64,000 bases of DNA from Polytrichum commune (GCA_950295325.1 OX485809.1:39527081-39591080); one strand, 5' to 3'; positions 23,576-35,531 are shown, numbered from the stretch's first letter. The notes: generated by a model from the sequence alone, not told the origin. Numbers and translations: made by a program.

Positions 23576-23636
23576 CTAGGCAACTTACCCTTGGAGCAAG
23601 AGATGTTTGGATTCATCCCCCGATGGTCGCCAATTA

Positions 23637-25754
23637 TGTGAGCCCAAAAGGGTGCCCACATTTAGTCTTAGACCCTTGAAACGTTAGTTGATGCACTTTG
23701 AAGTAGCATGTTACTTCACAAAAATATAAAAAGAGTGAAATGTTAGTCTTAGAAGTACCATGTTGTAAGAGGCTAGGATATGAGTTGTTATTGTGTTTTT
23801 ACCTTCGGAAGGATTTGAGTGAATGAGGATAGGTAAGGAGAACTTGGATTGAGTAGTTAGTGAGTAGGCTAGTACAAATGGATGGAGACAACCAAAGTGA
23901 CTCAAGAGGCAAGTGCATTCGAATTGGGATGAATGGAGGATCACATGGAGCGCACAAGTGGACCACCTCATCATGGCCACTTAATGGGGAAGGCCCAAGG
24001 AAGAATGCAAGGTGGAGGATAAGCAAATTCTCAAAGCACCAATCAAATCACGAGTTAAGCATCGTGGTTTGAATTAAGTGGTGAGCGACGATTTGGAAAA
24101 GTAAGGGGAGAAAGTTATGGCGGCGGAAAGCGAAGGAGGCTAAGTTTGGGTTGAAGCATCCCAAGTTTGGTAAAGTGTGGTAGGTAGAAAGCCAAGGCTA
24201 GTTAAATGTTCGAATTAGGATCCTTGTTGATCATTTGAGGGAGGAAGGCTTAGAAGATAGGATTGGCGCCTACTAAGTAGGAGGAAATCTCAAGGGCTTA
24301 TCGTGAGCCTTGAGGGTGCTCACCCCCTCAAGCTTACTATATAATCCCTCATTCTTCCCTCACTCATCCTCTCTTTCCTTTGTGCTCCAAGGCACCCCAC
24401 GAGTTATAAGTGTGGGTGTGGGAAGCCATATTGGAGCACATGTGTGTGCTTAGTTTTTAGTTTGAGAGCCAAGGCTTGTTAGCCTTGAAGAGGGCTTGAC
24501 CTCTTGGTAGAATTAGTGTTGACGTGAAGGATTTTAAAGTTAATTCATGATTCCAATTTGTGGTACTTAAAGTTCATGTTTTGAATACACGTGGTTGCAA
24601 GTTCCATGTTTAAGAGTTGAGCACTTGATGTTGTGATGAGTGCAAAAATATACTTGTGTGGATTAGTTAGTCTTAGTGAAGTTAGGAAATTCTCTCTCCC
24701 CCTCTCCTCTCTAGGATTTTAGGATTTTAGGATTAGAGAAGAATTGTGTGATTAGAAAGGGGTTGTTAGTAGAATTAGGGAAATTAGGTAGGAAGATTAG
24801 TTAAGGGCTTGAATAATTAGTGAGGTAGTTGGGGATTACAACTACAAAGTTGTGGGTTCATGAAGGAGCTAGGTTTATGAAGGAGCTGGGTTTGTTTAGT
24901 TAGAAAGTAAAGAGCTGGGTTTATGAAGGAGCTGGGTTTGTTTAGTTAGAAGCTAAGAAGCTGGGTTTATGAAGGAGCTGGGTTTATGAAGGAGCTGGGT
25001 TTATGAAGGAGCTAGGTTTATGTAATTAGAAAGTAAAGAGATGGGTTCATGAAGGAGCTTAGTAGATAGCCTACCTAATTAGCTCATAGACAAGTAGTTA
25101 GTTACATTATGCTAGTTAGTGTTATGTGTGGCTTTCACAAGTAAATGTATTTGAGATTGACTATAGAGAATAGTGTTTTTTTAACACTTGCATCCTCTCT
25201 TTAAAAATAAACCACGTGCACAAATTAATGGAGAATGTGGAGCACTCTCGCGATGGCAAGACAAAGGAAGCAAAGACCAAAGGTGCGAGGGAGAGATTGA
25301 CATAAGTCACATAAGTATTTCTTAATACTTAAAGGCTTATGTACGGTATGGAGACACCAAGTGAGACCTCTTATAGTAGCGATACGGAATACACAAGTGA
25401 TAGTTCAAGTGGTAGTATAGAGTCAACGGCACGGACTCCATTTAGGAGAGGGATATCCTTAAGGGCTTGTGTAGCTAAAGCGGCCGGATGGACGTTAGAA
25501 GCAAACAAAGACAAAATAGCACCCGAGCATAAGGAGGTTAAAATAACATAGTTAACTTGTGCATTCTCCACATACGTATTGAAATCGTACATTGAGTTGT
25601 TAAACGTGAAATTCCAGTTAAATCCAAGACCACTTGAAGGGTGAACCTTGCACTATGGACTCATCCAAGTCCAAATCCAATACCGCGGAGGAATGTGAGC
25701 CCAAACCCACTACTCGGACTACGGACGCTTAAGGGTGGGGGGTTTGGCCTCACA
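23637..25754 (+). repeat. 3' LTR of gypsy element
   Basis: Matches the 5' LTR at a fixed offset of 9,328 with no difference seen. It supplies the polyadenylation region. No clear polypurine tract directly precedes it; the adjoining bases are gtcgccaatta. Confidence 0.97.
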
Positions 25755-26933
25755 AAGAGTAGGGGGAGAGTTCTGGTTTACACCTTCCGCTTGCCGTGAC
25801 TTGGAGGTGGATCACACCGATTAGCAGTAACGGACTGGTCTAGAACACTCATGCACCTGCCGCGACTGGCACTTGGTTCCCACCGCGGATGGTAGGTGTA
25901 GTAGCCCCATCCCTATGTTAGCCCCGTCGTCACGGAAATCAACAGACCTTAGGTCCTATCCTGTGTGACCTGTGGAACAGCACAAGCTACCCATTGTGAG
26001 GATAGGAGCGAGGATGTTGTGTTTCCACCTTTCTCGAGGGAGGATTCGGTTTCCGCGTGCGGTATAGTGGAAACTGTGTCATCACGGAAACCAGATCAAG
26101 CTAGTTTTGTAGACCCAAAATTTCCTCCACCTTTTCCCTCGTCAAAGGGGGTGGCACACGTCGGATACTTGAGCGGGACACCTTCTCCAGGGAGGGCTGC
26201 CCCCATCATAACACTAGTCTAAGGGAGTAGTAGTTAGAAGGAGGAAGTGGAGATAGGGAGACAACCCTAAGAAATCAATCCAAATGGTGAAATCCTGATG
26301 AATAACTACCAAGTCTCCCTGAGCATTCTAGCCTAAACCACTAGAATTATGGTCCTTGTGACACGGTCGAAAATCTAGCGGATAGTGGAAATACAGGTCC
26401 AATCCGCTCCCTCTATCGTGGAAACCTTATCCCGGAAGTCATGACCCGTAATAAGGAATCTTAGAATGGAGTGTATATAGTTGTTATACTATGGATTTGG
26501 GACGCTGAGTCTATTGTTGTTACTTCTCTAGGGTGGGAATTTGTCCATACTTTGTGTTATGTTCCCTACCTCGGTCCACTACCGGGAAGGCGGAAATTTC
26601 CGTGCTATAATTTCCGTAATATCCCGGGTTTCTTAATCCGATTTGTGTTATCTTAGTTTCTGGTGTTTCTTGTGTAGGTGTGTTAGTGAAAGATTTCCTC
26701 CCTCTGTGTTGTGAACGACCGCAGGTTCTTCATGGGAACGAACTTGGCGCGGCTGTGACGTTTTACGCGTTTATCAGGTTAATTTAATGAATACGTCACC
26801 ACCGTACTACGACACCATGAGGGGAAATCCATCGGCCGATAATGAACTAGCCATCGGTTTTCCCCGAACATAGGAAGGAACTCCATCAATTAACTTGAGA
26901 ATAATGAAAATGATGTCAACTTGAATATTTGTA
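25755..26933. other. Native TIR-element sequence beyond the nested gypsy insertion
   Basis: Begins with the right aagag duplication (25,755-25,759). Contains repeated ggaaac/acggaaa-type words like those in the unknown ORF. I could not find a continuing frame or a transposase; the short frames present resemble nothing I know. Confidence 0.4.
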
Positions 26934-27069
26934 ATTTTGACCGAGTACCATCACATTGGTTCCCAACGAGGAGGAGTCCCCACACAGGTGCAGATAGGAT
27001 GACCATGTAGCGAAGGAGGTGTGGGAGGGGCAGGGCCCAACTGAATGAAGATGTGATCTAGCCTGGGGC
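26934..27069 (-). repeat. Right terminal inverted repeat of the large TIR element
   Basis: Reverse complement matches 10,789-~10,930 over about 140 bp. Ends exactly at the 9-bp duplication. Confidence 0.75.
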
Positions 27070-27078
27070 CTTAAAATC
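27070..27078. repeat. 9-bp target-site duplication of large TIR element, right copy
   Basis: cttaaaatc, identical to 10,780-10,788. Confidence 0.8.
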
Positions 27079-27127
27079 AACAGAGGCTGCAACAATTGAT
27101 TTTATATAAATTTAATGTGGGCCCAGG

Positions 27128-27845
27128 GGGTGGACTATTTGTTGGAAACTTAAATGACGTGCGTGGGTCCCTGTGAATTTTCCCTATATACAAGAAGTTT
27201 ATAGAGAAAAACAAATGTAAACGCACTAACGGCATGCTAGGAAATGGTCTCATGTGTTTATACTAAAATTTTCAGTTCAATGTGATAAATGCCTCTGCTA
27301 CATATACAATATACAAATCATTAATTAAATATGCCTTCATTACATGTAAAATCCACTTTCACTTTGCAATTAGAAAGTCATTGAACATTTTATCATACAT
27401 GATATGCACAACTCAATGACTGCATCAAACATTGAAAGACAAGAGCATAATAACTTAGCCACAATTTGGAGAGAAAACCTCAAGGGAGTCCATGAGCACT
27501 CCAAGAGCCAATAGTTTGTAAAATCTTAGAAACCAAACCCTAGCAAGATTGGACATGGTAGTCGGTGACGACTATGCAACCATATGACAACAATGGATGA
27601 ATTGTGAGTTGGATGAAACCAACACATCTATTATCAATTTTCATCTAAACCTTAGGGCCTCCTTTTGTATATATATATACCTTTACGTCAAGAAATTAAT
27701 AGCCTTTTTAATGTACATACTACAGAAAATTAATACGTCTACCTTATGTATATTATGTACACTAATGCCTCAAATAATACCCCTTCTTGATTACACTCAC
27801 GTTAGTTCATACATGGTTTGAAGAATCTAAGCCCCCAAGATTGTA
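27128..27845 (+). repeat. Dispersed direct repeat, copy 1
   Basis: Similar over most of its length to 32,250-32,790. Shared blocks include atgacgtgcgtgggtc, aatgtgataaatgcctc, cttagccacaat (ttagccacaat in copy 2) and aatgcctcaaataa. About 150-200 bp near 27,560-27,735 has no counterpart in the other copy. Confidence 0.75.
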
Positions 27846-28999
27846 TGTGACTATTGTATTTTAATGATACGGAAGTTTCTGAAAAGACTTGAGGGAAGGC
27901 ACATGATGTTGGACCCACATTATTTCCACCTTTACTAGATAGTTAGAGTGGTCCACATCAATTTTGTATGTGGTACTTTGCCACCCACAATAATAGGATT
28001 GTTTAGTGTAGTGATAAATTGGAGTGAGATGCATGGGGATGAGGGACAAGGACACAAGGACACAAGAACACAAAAAAAACCAAAAAAAACAAGGCATGTA
28101 CTCTCCATCGTAAGGATGGAGTTGATCACCACATACTATTTGGAGTTAAATTTCTATTATTGATGTAAAATGTTACCAAGTAAAGATGTTAATGCTTTAT
28201 AATGTCCAAACAACCAATTTGGTATTTCTTGGTTATACACACATTGAATAGTATAGCGTGTTCACTTTGAAGCATCCCCCTCCAACCATGAGCTATGAAA
28301 GGGCAACAAACTTCAACTTAGCCCATGGCCTTGATTGCAAGTATAAATAGAAGAGAGATTCTTAGTGAAAGGGGGGCTCAGATCATGTTTTTTGAGGCAC
28401 CAAAACTCTATCAAATTGTCTACTTTTTGAAGATAATATCAATTACCCAACATATTTCTTGACTTCGGCAATCTATATGTGATTCATAGAAGCCAATTAA
28501 TTGTCTTGTGTTTGAATCAATCAAAAATGCAACTATGATGTTTGCATTGGTTTGCAAGTTGTGAGTATCGCTTTAGTTTGACAATTGGATTGTGATTGAT
28601 TCTCTTAAAGTGGCAAGGAATGACTCCTTATAGTTAGAGCATTAACATTTCGATATGGTGGAAACAATCATAAGCCAATTAAGGCTATAGTCATACAAGT
28701 TCTTGATGAAAATCTTTGCATGTCTGTACTATGGTCTAGGAATCAACGAAGGAATGATTGATTGTACTTTGAGGAAGTTATGTGAGAGTATGTGTTGATG
28801 TCCTTTATGACTTGAGCCTTGATGAAGAGGAGTGAGTTCTCAGTCCAAGAGCAGTCAATTGCTTGGATGCAGAACAATAATTGTCAGGTAGTAAGTCTAA
28901 GTCACCCGATGCAATTTGTGGATTACGTTGAGAATCTTTGAGTGCACGTGGTTCTTGTATCCAAGTGAGAAAAACTTGAGAGAAATCCAAAGACTCCAG
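27846..28999. other. AT-rich intergenic sequence
   Basis: No gene recognised. At 27,981-28,015 it carries ccacccacaataataggatt, a motif also present at 41,177-41,208 and, inverted, at 32,934-32,953. Confidence 0.35.
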
Positions 29000-29206
29000 A
29001 CTTGAGAAGTTTGCATCCGTTTGAGATTTTTTGAGGGTAACAATATTCATGACGCAGATAATGTTGACTTCGTAACCAAATAGACTGCGGACATCAAGAT
29101 GCTTGATTGGCCAAAAGAGTATTAACAAGGCTATAATGGTTTGTGTATGTATGTGAATCCATACTTCATAAGAATAGAATTGAGCGAGTAATTTCTTCTT
29201 ATTCAA
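29000..29206 (-). mobile_element. Possible Ty1/copia reverse transcriptase trace
   Basis: On the minus strand a stretch reads TIIALLILFWPIKHLDVRSLF. It resembles the copia segment that leads into DVKSAFLNG, with the conserved LDV aspartate in place. Further domains are not recognisable on either side, so this is weak and could be coincidence. Confidence 0.3.
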
Positions 29207-31370
29207 TGGGATCTATGAGAATGACATATAATCTAATTAAGAGACTTTAAGAAGGAGATTGAACTACCATTGATAGACTGAGCCATTTTTATATTGTTGT
29301 TATAATATAATTTGATAAGTCCATGTTTAAATTGAGAAGAAGTGGAAAATGATCTGGAAGTTGAAGAGGCTATGGTCTCAATACTTTTGAACCTTCCGTG
29401 TCCTATCCTACTAACCTTAGCATAACATAAAAGGTTAAATTTTTGAAGACCATTGGTTGCGAAGAGGCCAAGAAGAAAACCAAACTAGTTCGTTGGAACT
29501 CTAATAAGTATTGTGATATTCAGATTTTTAGAAAAGTGATTTTGCTCTCCAAATGCTAAAGTGGTAACCTTGAAATCAATCAAGACATGAAAATTGAACA
29601 TGTTAGCCAATAGTCTTGCAATATAATAAATGGGTTGGATACCTAACTGATTAATGAAAAAGAGATCAAGAGTACAAATTGAATTTAAAGGGATAAAGTA
29701 ATGAAAATCGCCATGAAGTATTAACACGCATATGTGGTTTGGCCTAGTGTTGCAATCCGTGGACATAACAATTATTTTGGCCAAGACCATGTAAAAGACC
29801 ATGGATAGACCGTATAATTAAAATCAAGAAGTTATCAAGGAAAATGAAAAATCTTGTAAGAATAATTGCCCAATCATTTTCAAGTTACATTAAAAATGGC
29901 TTAATTAATTCAAGACTAGTGACTATACCAAAGTGCCCTTGACTTTGGTAAATAGACTATAATGGGATACTTCATGCAAGACAATTGACTATGGTTGTGC
30001 ATGTGGTTGTGCATTGCACAAGGTCCAATTAAAATGAATTCATTGCCATACTATTGCTTGGGTAAATAGTGTGAGTTTGAGTGGTTGTCACAATTGCATG
30101 CACTAACAATGAGAGATTTTGAAGCCTTTACCCCTAAATCATCACCTACTTATAAGTTCAAACGTGAAATAGTCATGTGTTTTCCCTAAATAAACTTATA
30201 TGAGACACCTATATGATACCAAAATCACCTTTCAACTTTTCCATGAGAGTTTCCCAAAGTTTGTTTGTAACCAAAATCTAAACTACAACACTAAATACAA
30301 TACTTAGTATAGTTTTCATTATCAAAATGATTGGCACATAAAGCTACGTTAAGACTCATCTAGAATTCTAGAATACTCGTCGGGTGACCCTGCTATGTGA
30401 TGCCCTCTGAGTATCCAATGAACTCTCTCGGGAGTGTTCTTCTATATGTACACCAATCGTGGTATTTAGTGTCACATACACTATTTACAAAAGGCCTAAA
30501 CTAGATCCCTGGAGGTTTCAGAAGCCCGCTAAATGTCAATATAATTCCATTTGTCAACATAACTAACTCCTTTTAGTGAAAAAATATCTACATTATGACA
30601 TTTGGAGTAGCACATTGGGATACTTTAGATGACAGTCTTGTGTTTTAGTATGCAAAGGGAACAATTTTTAAAATTTTGATTTTGGTACCAAATTAATGGC
30701 AAGTATCATTTGTGTACACTTTAGTCAACTTGTACTAAGCCATTGTGTGACATATGCATGCACCTCTTAACATGATTGAACATACTCATGCCAAAATATT
30801 AGTAAGCGCACTTGAACAACAAGTGATATGAGGTGATGCTCATGATGAAGTTGTTAGTCATTAATGCAACGCCTCAAAATAGGGCAAGCGACACTCATAC
30901 ACATCTTACACACTAACACTAAATACCATAGACAGTGTAGTGATTCTACCTGGAAACAGAAACAGAAAAGGGAACAGGTTCATTGTGCTTACTATTGTTA
31001 GGGTGCTCACACTCAGAGGTTTTTAATGATTATTTGGAAGGAGAAAACAAAGGAGAATCGTCGCTGCGACCTCTCGTGCCTTTTGCATCTCTACTCCAAT
31101 TCCAAAACTTGGGAAAAAGAAATGACAATACTTGTGATTCGCATTTGCTAACCGGATAAGACGACTTGTGACCCAATCCAATGGCCGAAATCATTTGTGG
31201 AGTTGGAATCGCCCACAAAAAGTACTAAGGGCCATGGCCCACATCTCCTTCACCAAACAAAAAGTCCCTTGAATATGTGCACCCAACAAGTGCATGAACA
31301 TAGTAAAGACAGCTTGTTGTCACCAAGAGAATGTTGTCTTTCCGCACGCTTCCCAAGGTAGCTCCATACA

Positions 31371-31389
31371 TGACGTCGCGACGACGTCA
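31371..31389. promoter_or_regulatory. Perfect palindrome of two TGACGTC-type sites
   Basis: tgacgtcgcgacgacgtca: 7-bp arms TGACGTC/GACGTCA around a 5-bp spacer. TGACGTC is a classical bZIP (C-box/CRE) target. No gene was found next to it, so function is unproven. Confidence 0.4.
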
Positions 31390-31513
31390 CTAGGGTTAAG
31401 AACCCTTGCTTGCCCCCTAGCTAGCTGGCACCCTTGAATTCTGGATCGGCAACTTTATCACTGACTAACCCCCCCCCACGTCAGATTCTAGCTTCGCTCC
31501 GCCAATCTGACAA

Positions 31514-31525
31514 CGCCACGTGGCG
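31514..31525. promoter_or_regulatory. 12-bp palindromic G-box
   Basis: cgccacgtggcg, a perfect palindrome with the CACGTG core bound by plant bZIP and bHLH factors. Another ACGTCA lies at 31,478-31,483. Confidence 0.4.
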
Positions 31526-32249
31526 ATACATTTCCTGATTGGGTGCTAATTAGGAACTAGGGCAACTCGCTGTCGAGCTCTTGTAGATGGGGCTCACCAT
31601 TATCAACGACTTAAATGTTAAACAAGAACTTGACCCCCATAGGTTTGGGGAGGGCGAATCAACTCATTACATTAGTTCCTTGTTGGATGATTGTTGGATG
31701 ATTGTAGTCAATTGGATGATGAGGGACAACTCTAAGGTATTAGTGTAAAGGTTGTTTCGTCACAGCCCATAGGTTTGTGGTTAGGGTTTAGGGGTCCCTC
31801 TAATTTGAGTTCCTTTAAACTAATACGGGGTCTTTTTGATGCGGTTGGGGCGAAACAACATGTGTATTGGTTCCTTGTTGGTAGGGTTGCATCCATCCAA
31901 TAAGGAATTGGTGTATGGGTTGGTTTGCCCTCCCCCGTTGATGCTAACTATGAGGTTCAATCTCCTTAAAGAGGTAATATACATGCCATATTACAATAGA
32001 CTAGGTTCACTTTGAGTAGTAGTGGTGGAACCCGTCTCGAAGAGTTGGATGTCTAACCTTGGCCTGAGGTTTACTTTTAGTTTTGCTACAACAGGGGCGA
32101 AACTCATGGCATGTCACTGAAAGAGCCTGTAACTACAAAGGTGAGTGTTAGAAGACTTTGGCACACATGAGTTGGGACTAGAAAGTAGCCCCATCACATC
32201 GTCCATCCTAACGTTAAATGAAGGGACTCCAAACACCTAGGGAAGGGGT

Positions 32250-32790
32250 GGACTCTTCATTGGAAACCTACATGACGTGCGTGGGTCACTGTGAAATAAA
32301 ACCCCCTATATATGACAAGTTTATGAAGAAAAAGAAATGTATAAGTACTAATTACATGCTAGAAAATGGACTCATGTATTTATCTCAAGCTTTTCAGTTT
32401 AATGTGATAAATGCCTCCACTACATATACAATATATAGTTCATGAATTAAATATCCCTTTATTACATATGAAATCCCCTTTCACTTTCCAATGTGAAAAT
32501 CATTGAATGTGTTTTCAACTATAGCGTGTAACTCTACGATGGCATCAAACAAACAAAGGCAAAAGTACAATAAGTTAGCCACAATATGGAGAGCAAAAAA
32601 CTTAAGGAAGCCCATGAGTACTTCAAGAGCCTCTGGTTTTGTAAACACCTAGAACCCAAAATGCAAATGAGAAAAACTCTACCCCCTCCCTTATGTATAT
32701 TATGTATCCGAATGCCTCAAATAACATCCCTTCTTACACTCACTTTAGTTCATACATGATATGAAGAGTCCACCCCCCCCCCCAAGGTCC
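32250..32790 (+). repeat. Dispersed direct repeat, copy 2
   Basis: Diverged copy of 27,128-27,845, same orientation, about 5.1 kb downstream. Confidence 0.75.
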
Positions 32791-34189
32791 AAACACCACA
32801 CAAAATATACACATTTTAAGAGAATATATATAGCAAAGCACAGAAGACACATGGAAACCACCTACCAAACTAGTTTGGGCCTCAACATATTGTACATGTT
32901 ATAAAGGTGTTGCAGGCGGCATGTACACTTCATAATCCTAATAGTGTGGGTGGAAACCAACGTGGGCATACTAATTTCTAGTCATGGTATAACAATGTGG
33001 GCCTCAAGACCCCCAAGTCTTCCCCTAACTCTTCCTAGGGAACTTTCACCAATGCATTGAGTATTAGTCCAAGAATATGTCCACCTCCATGAGGAGGCGT
33101 TTGCATGTGTCCCATAACCATGCTTAGTTAACAGGTTTCAAGATCATGTATGAACTCGCAACTAAGTTATGATCAAGGGTCTCTCTCGCGCTCTCTCTCT
33201 CTAAAACAAATAACCTCCTTATGCATGATTTTTTTAACATATTTGATATTCTCTTATTGAAAATGCTTAATCGCAATTTAGCTGATGAGTAAGCTACTCT
33301 ATGTTGCACCCACACTACTAGAGTAAATAATAGAAACTCTAGGTGATTATTGTGATTGGATGGGTGGACCAAACTTGAACGGTGCTAGGGTTGTTCCGTA
33401 ATTTAAAATCGTTGAGAAGGTCAGTCCACAAATATCTCACAACTATCATCCTAGCCAATTCTCATGTATAATTTGGCCCCGAATAGTACAACATAGATTG
33501 GGCTTATGATACACGATCATTGACCAAAGAATAATTAAAAGGTGTACAAAGTGTGTTATCTCCAAACGTGGTCACAAATGCATTAATTAAAACACATTGG
33601 ACGTGGTAATAATGTGGTAGCTAGGTTAAGCTTGATTGCGCTTCCTCTCTTTCCCTCCACATGTGGCCTTAAACAAACACTTAAAAAGTTGACCACTTAC
33701 GAACCCTTGGGCGCACATCCACATGCACATGCTGATGTTAACTAAGCCCAACACCAATGCCAACATTCCACATCTAGGTTATTGAGCCCATAAAAGTTGG
33801 GTGTCCTATCCCTATATCTTTCTTCCTTCCAAAGAGCCATATATATATATATATATCCATCATTCTCGTTTTAATTAGGCAAGCACACCCACAAGGTTGC
33901 TTCCCAAATATCTCACATGGAAACAACAAAGATCCTAGCCTACCGTGACCAACTTCACTCAAGTTTCTTAATCCGCCTCCAATGAATGTAGACACAACAA
34001 GAGCGGGACTACTTAATTGGACTCCTCGGGCACCTAAGTTAATTAGAACTTAACTTATTAATTATGCAAGGATCATTGACCTACTCGGAAAGCATCCCAC
34101 CCCCCAAAACCAAAGCCAATTCGGGTGCCAATTACTTGGCTCCAACACACATGCACAAGTCACTGAAAAGCTCTCTTCCCAAAATAGAA
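32791..34189. other. Intergenic sequence at the end of the transposon-rich block
   Basis: No gene recognised. Contains short microsatellites: CT-rich at 33,180-33,202 and AT at 33,839-33,855. Confidence 0.4.
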
Positions 34190-34661
34190 ATATGGTAAAA
34201 CCAAATACTAACCTAGTCAAGCATCTCCATCGTGTACCCGAGGCCATGGTGGACCGCACCAGCCAATCTCACCCGTCGGTTTATCCGTCGCCGCGGAGAT
34301 CGAATCCACACCGTCCCCTCCAGATATCGCACCGCGGGGTACTACCTACGCTGCCATGCGAAGATATCCCCTCCCCGCTACACGACAGACGAAGCCTCCC
34401 CCCTCCCTGTGTGCGCCACGTGGCTCGGTCCCACGAGCTCCAGAAGGTTGCCCACGGAGGTCCCAATCGATCGAGGTCGCGTACGGTTCCCACGAAGTTC
34501 CCGTGACACGCACGACGTTCCCACGAGGTTCCCGGTCCCGTTCCCGTGAGGTCCCGGAGCTCCCTCGGCGGCTGTTGAGATACTGCATGGCACCAGGCCC
34601 TCCCAGCATGCATCCGTGAACCTTTGAGGGCTCTAATAAGATCAGCACAAAGAGGGAGAGA

Positions 34662-34818
34662 AGGGCTGCTGGAGCTACAATCTTTCTGCTGTAAGTTGAC
34701 TCAGTTGCGCGACGGATCTTGCGTTTGGTGGAGCGGGAGGGCTGAAGGAGCTGCAATCGTTGCTGTGAGTTAACGGGGTTGCATGCGGTACGAATTTTTG
34801 CGTTTGGTGGAGCGGAAG
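34662..34818 (+). repeat. Two tandem ~76-bp units upstream of the bZIP gene
   Basis: Both units begin agggctg, contain a ggagct.caatc block and end gcgtttggtggagcgg. The offset is 76 bp. Confidence 0.75.
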
Positions 34819-35502
34819 GGACGGCAAACAGATCATACTTCATTCGGAAACTGGTGGTACGAGAGCAGCATGGATCCTTGGAGAACAGACGGCTTATGCT
34901 TTCACAGACATTCCCTTCTTCCTCAGGTTTGGTAAACTTCTAAGTATTATTTAATTTAAGCTTACTGTATTGTATCCCTCCGTGCTTCCTTCCCATGGTA
35001 GTTGAAAAACATCCTCGTGTGGAGAGTTTTGGGGTTGTTCGTGAAGTACACAGCGAACTTGCTTCTTTTTTTGAGTGGGATTTTGTTTTCGGGGTTGTGC
35101 TTGCAAAGGAACGGGGTTGTTGTGCTTAATAGTCGGTTAAGAAATATTGGACCCATTACTGCAGCTACCTTTTTTTCTTTTTTCGTTTTTTCCCTTCCTT
35201 GTTCTTCTTCTTCTCCTTATTTCCTGCATGTTTTGCTTTTATTAGTCAAAGTAAAATACATCACTAAGCACAATTTTGTTGTTGACAAGTATATTCAATC
35301 ATCAACAGCTGGAGAGGATTAAGAAGACACGATGTTGTTCCCCTGTGCATAAAGATAGGACGGACGATCCTTGTTGGGTTCTGAACTGCAATCATTGAAG
35401 GGTTTAATTTTGTGGATCTGGGAGAGTGGTGTAATATTGGTATGTATGTTGTTTAAATTATGTGGGGCATGTAGGATTCCATGGGGGAAGTTGGTTTAGA
35501 CT

Positions 35503-35503
35503 T

Positions 35504-35531
<28 letters not shown>
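35503..35531 (+). repeat. (GA)n microsatellite
   Basis: About 14 GA dinucleotides in the leader region of the bZIP gene. GA runs are common in plant promoters and leaders. Confidence 0.9.

Larger units (their letters stand above)
14309..25754 (+). mobile_element. Complete Ty3/gypsy LTR retrotransposon (11,446 bp)
   Basis: Two 2,118-bp LTRs (14,309-16,426 and 23,637-25,754) begin TGTGAG and end CTCACA, with a 5-bp aagag duplication outside. A constant offset of 9,328 between the LTR copies, with no difference noticed on reading, indicates very recent insertion. One uninterrupted frame encodes gag and pol in the order protease, reverse transcriptase, RNase H, integrase, which is the gypsy order. 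There is no chromodomain at the C-terminus, so it is a non-chromovirus type. It is inserted in, and is younger than, the large TIR element. Confidence 0.97.
10789..27069. mobile_element. Large Mutator-like TIR element (about 4.8 kb native) containing a nested gypsy element
   Basis: The left end (from 10,789, gccccaggttagatcacatc) and the right end (reverse complement from 27,069, gccccaggctagatcacatc) match over about 140 bp with moderate divergence. Perfect 9-bp duplications (cttaaaatc) flank both ends. Long inverted repeats with a 9-bp duplication point to the Mutator superfamily. Subtracting the nested 11,446-bp retrotransposon and its 5-bp duplication leaves roughly 4.83 kb. The only long native reading frame (11,798-13,675) does not look like a MURA transposase, so the element may be non-autonomous or may carry a captured or accessory gene. 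The sequence beyond the nested insert (25,760-26,930) shows no clear gene. Confidence 0.75.
29207..32249. other. Gene-poor sequence with a compact GC-richer patch
   Basis: No supported gene. A GC-richer island at 31,320-31,600 holds several ACGT-core palindromes (see separate entries). The rest is AT-rich and probably decayed transposon. Confidence 0.4.

Noticed and set aside
28805-29206. 133-residue minus-strand frame as a host gene
   Set aside because: Its only recognisable stretch resembles copia reverse transcriptase; the rest matches nothing.
35002-35322. 106-residue frame in the leader region of the bZIP gene
   Set aside because: It lacks an ATG at its start, is hydrophobic low-complexity sequence, and lies in a region that looks like leader or intron.
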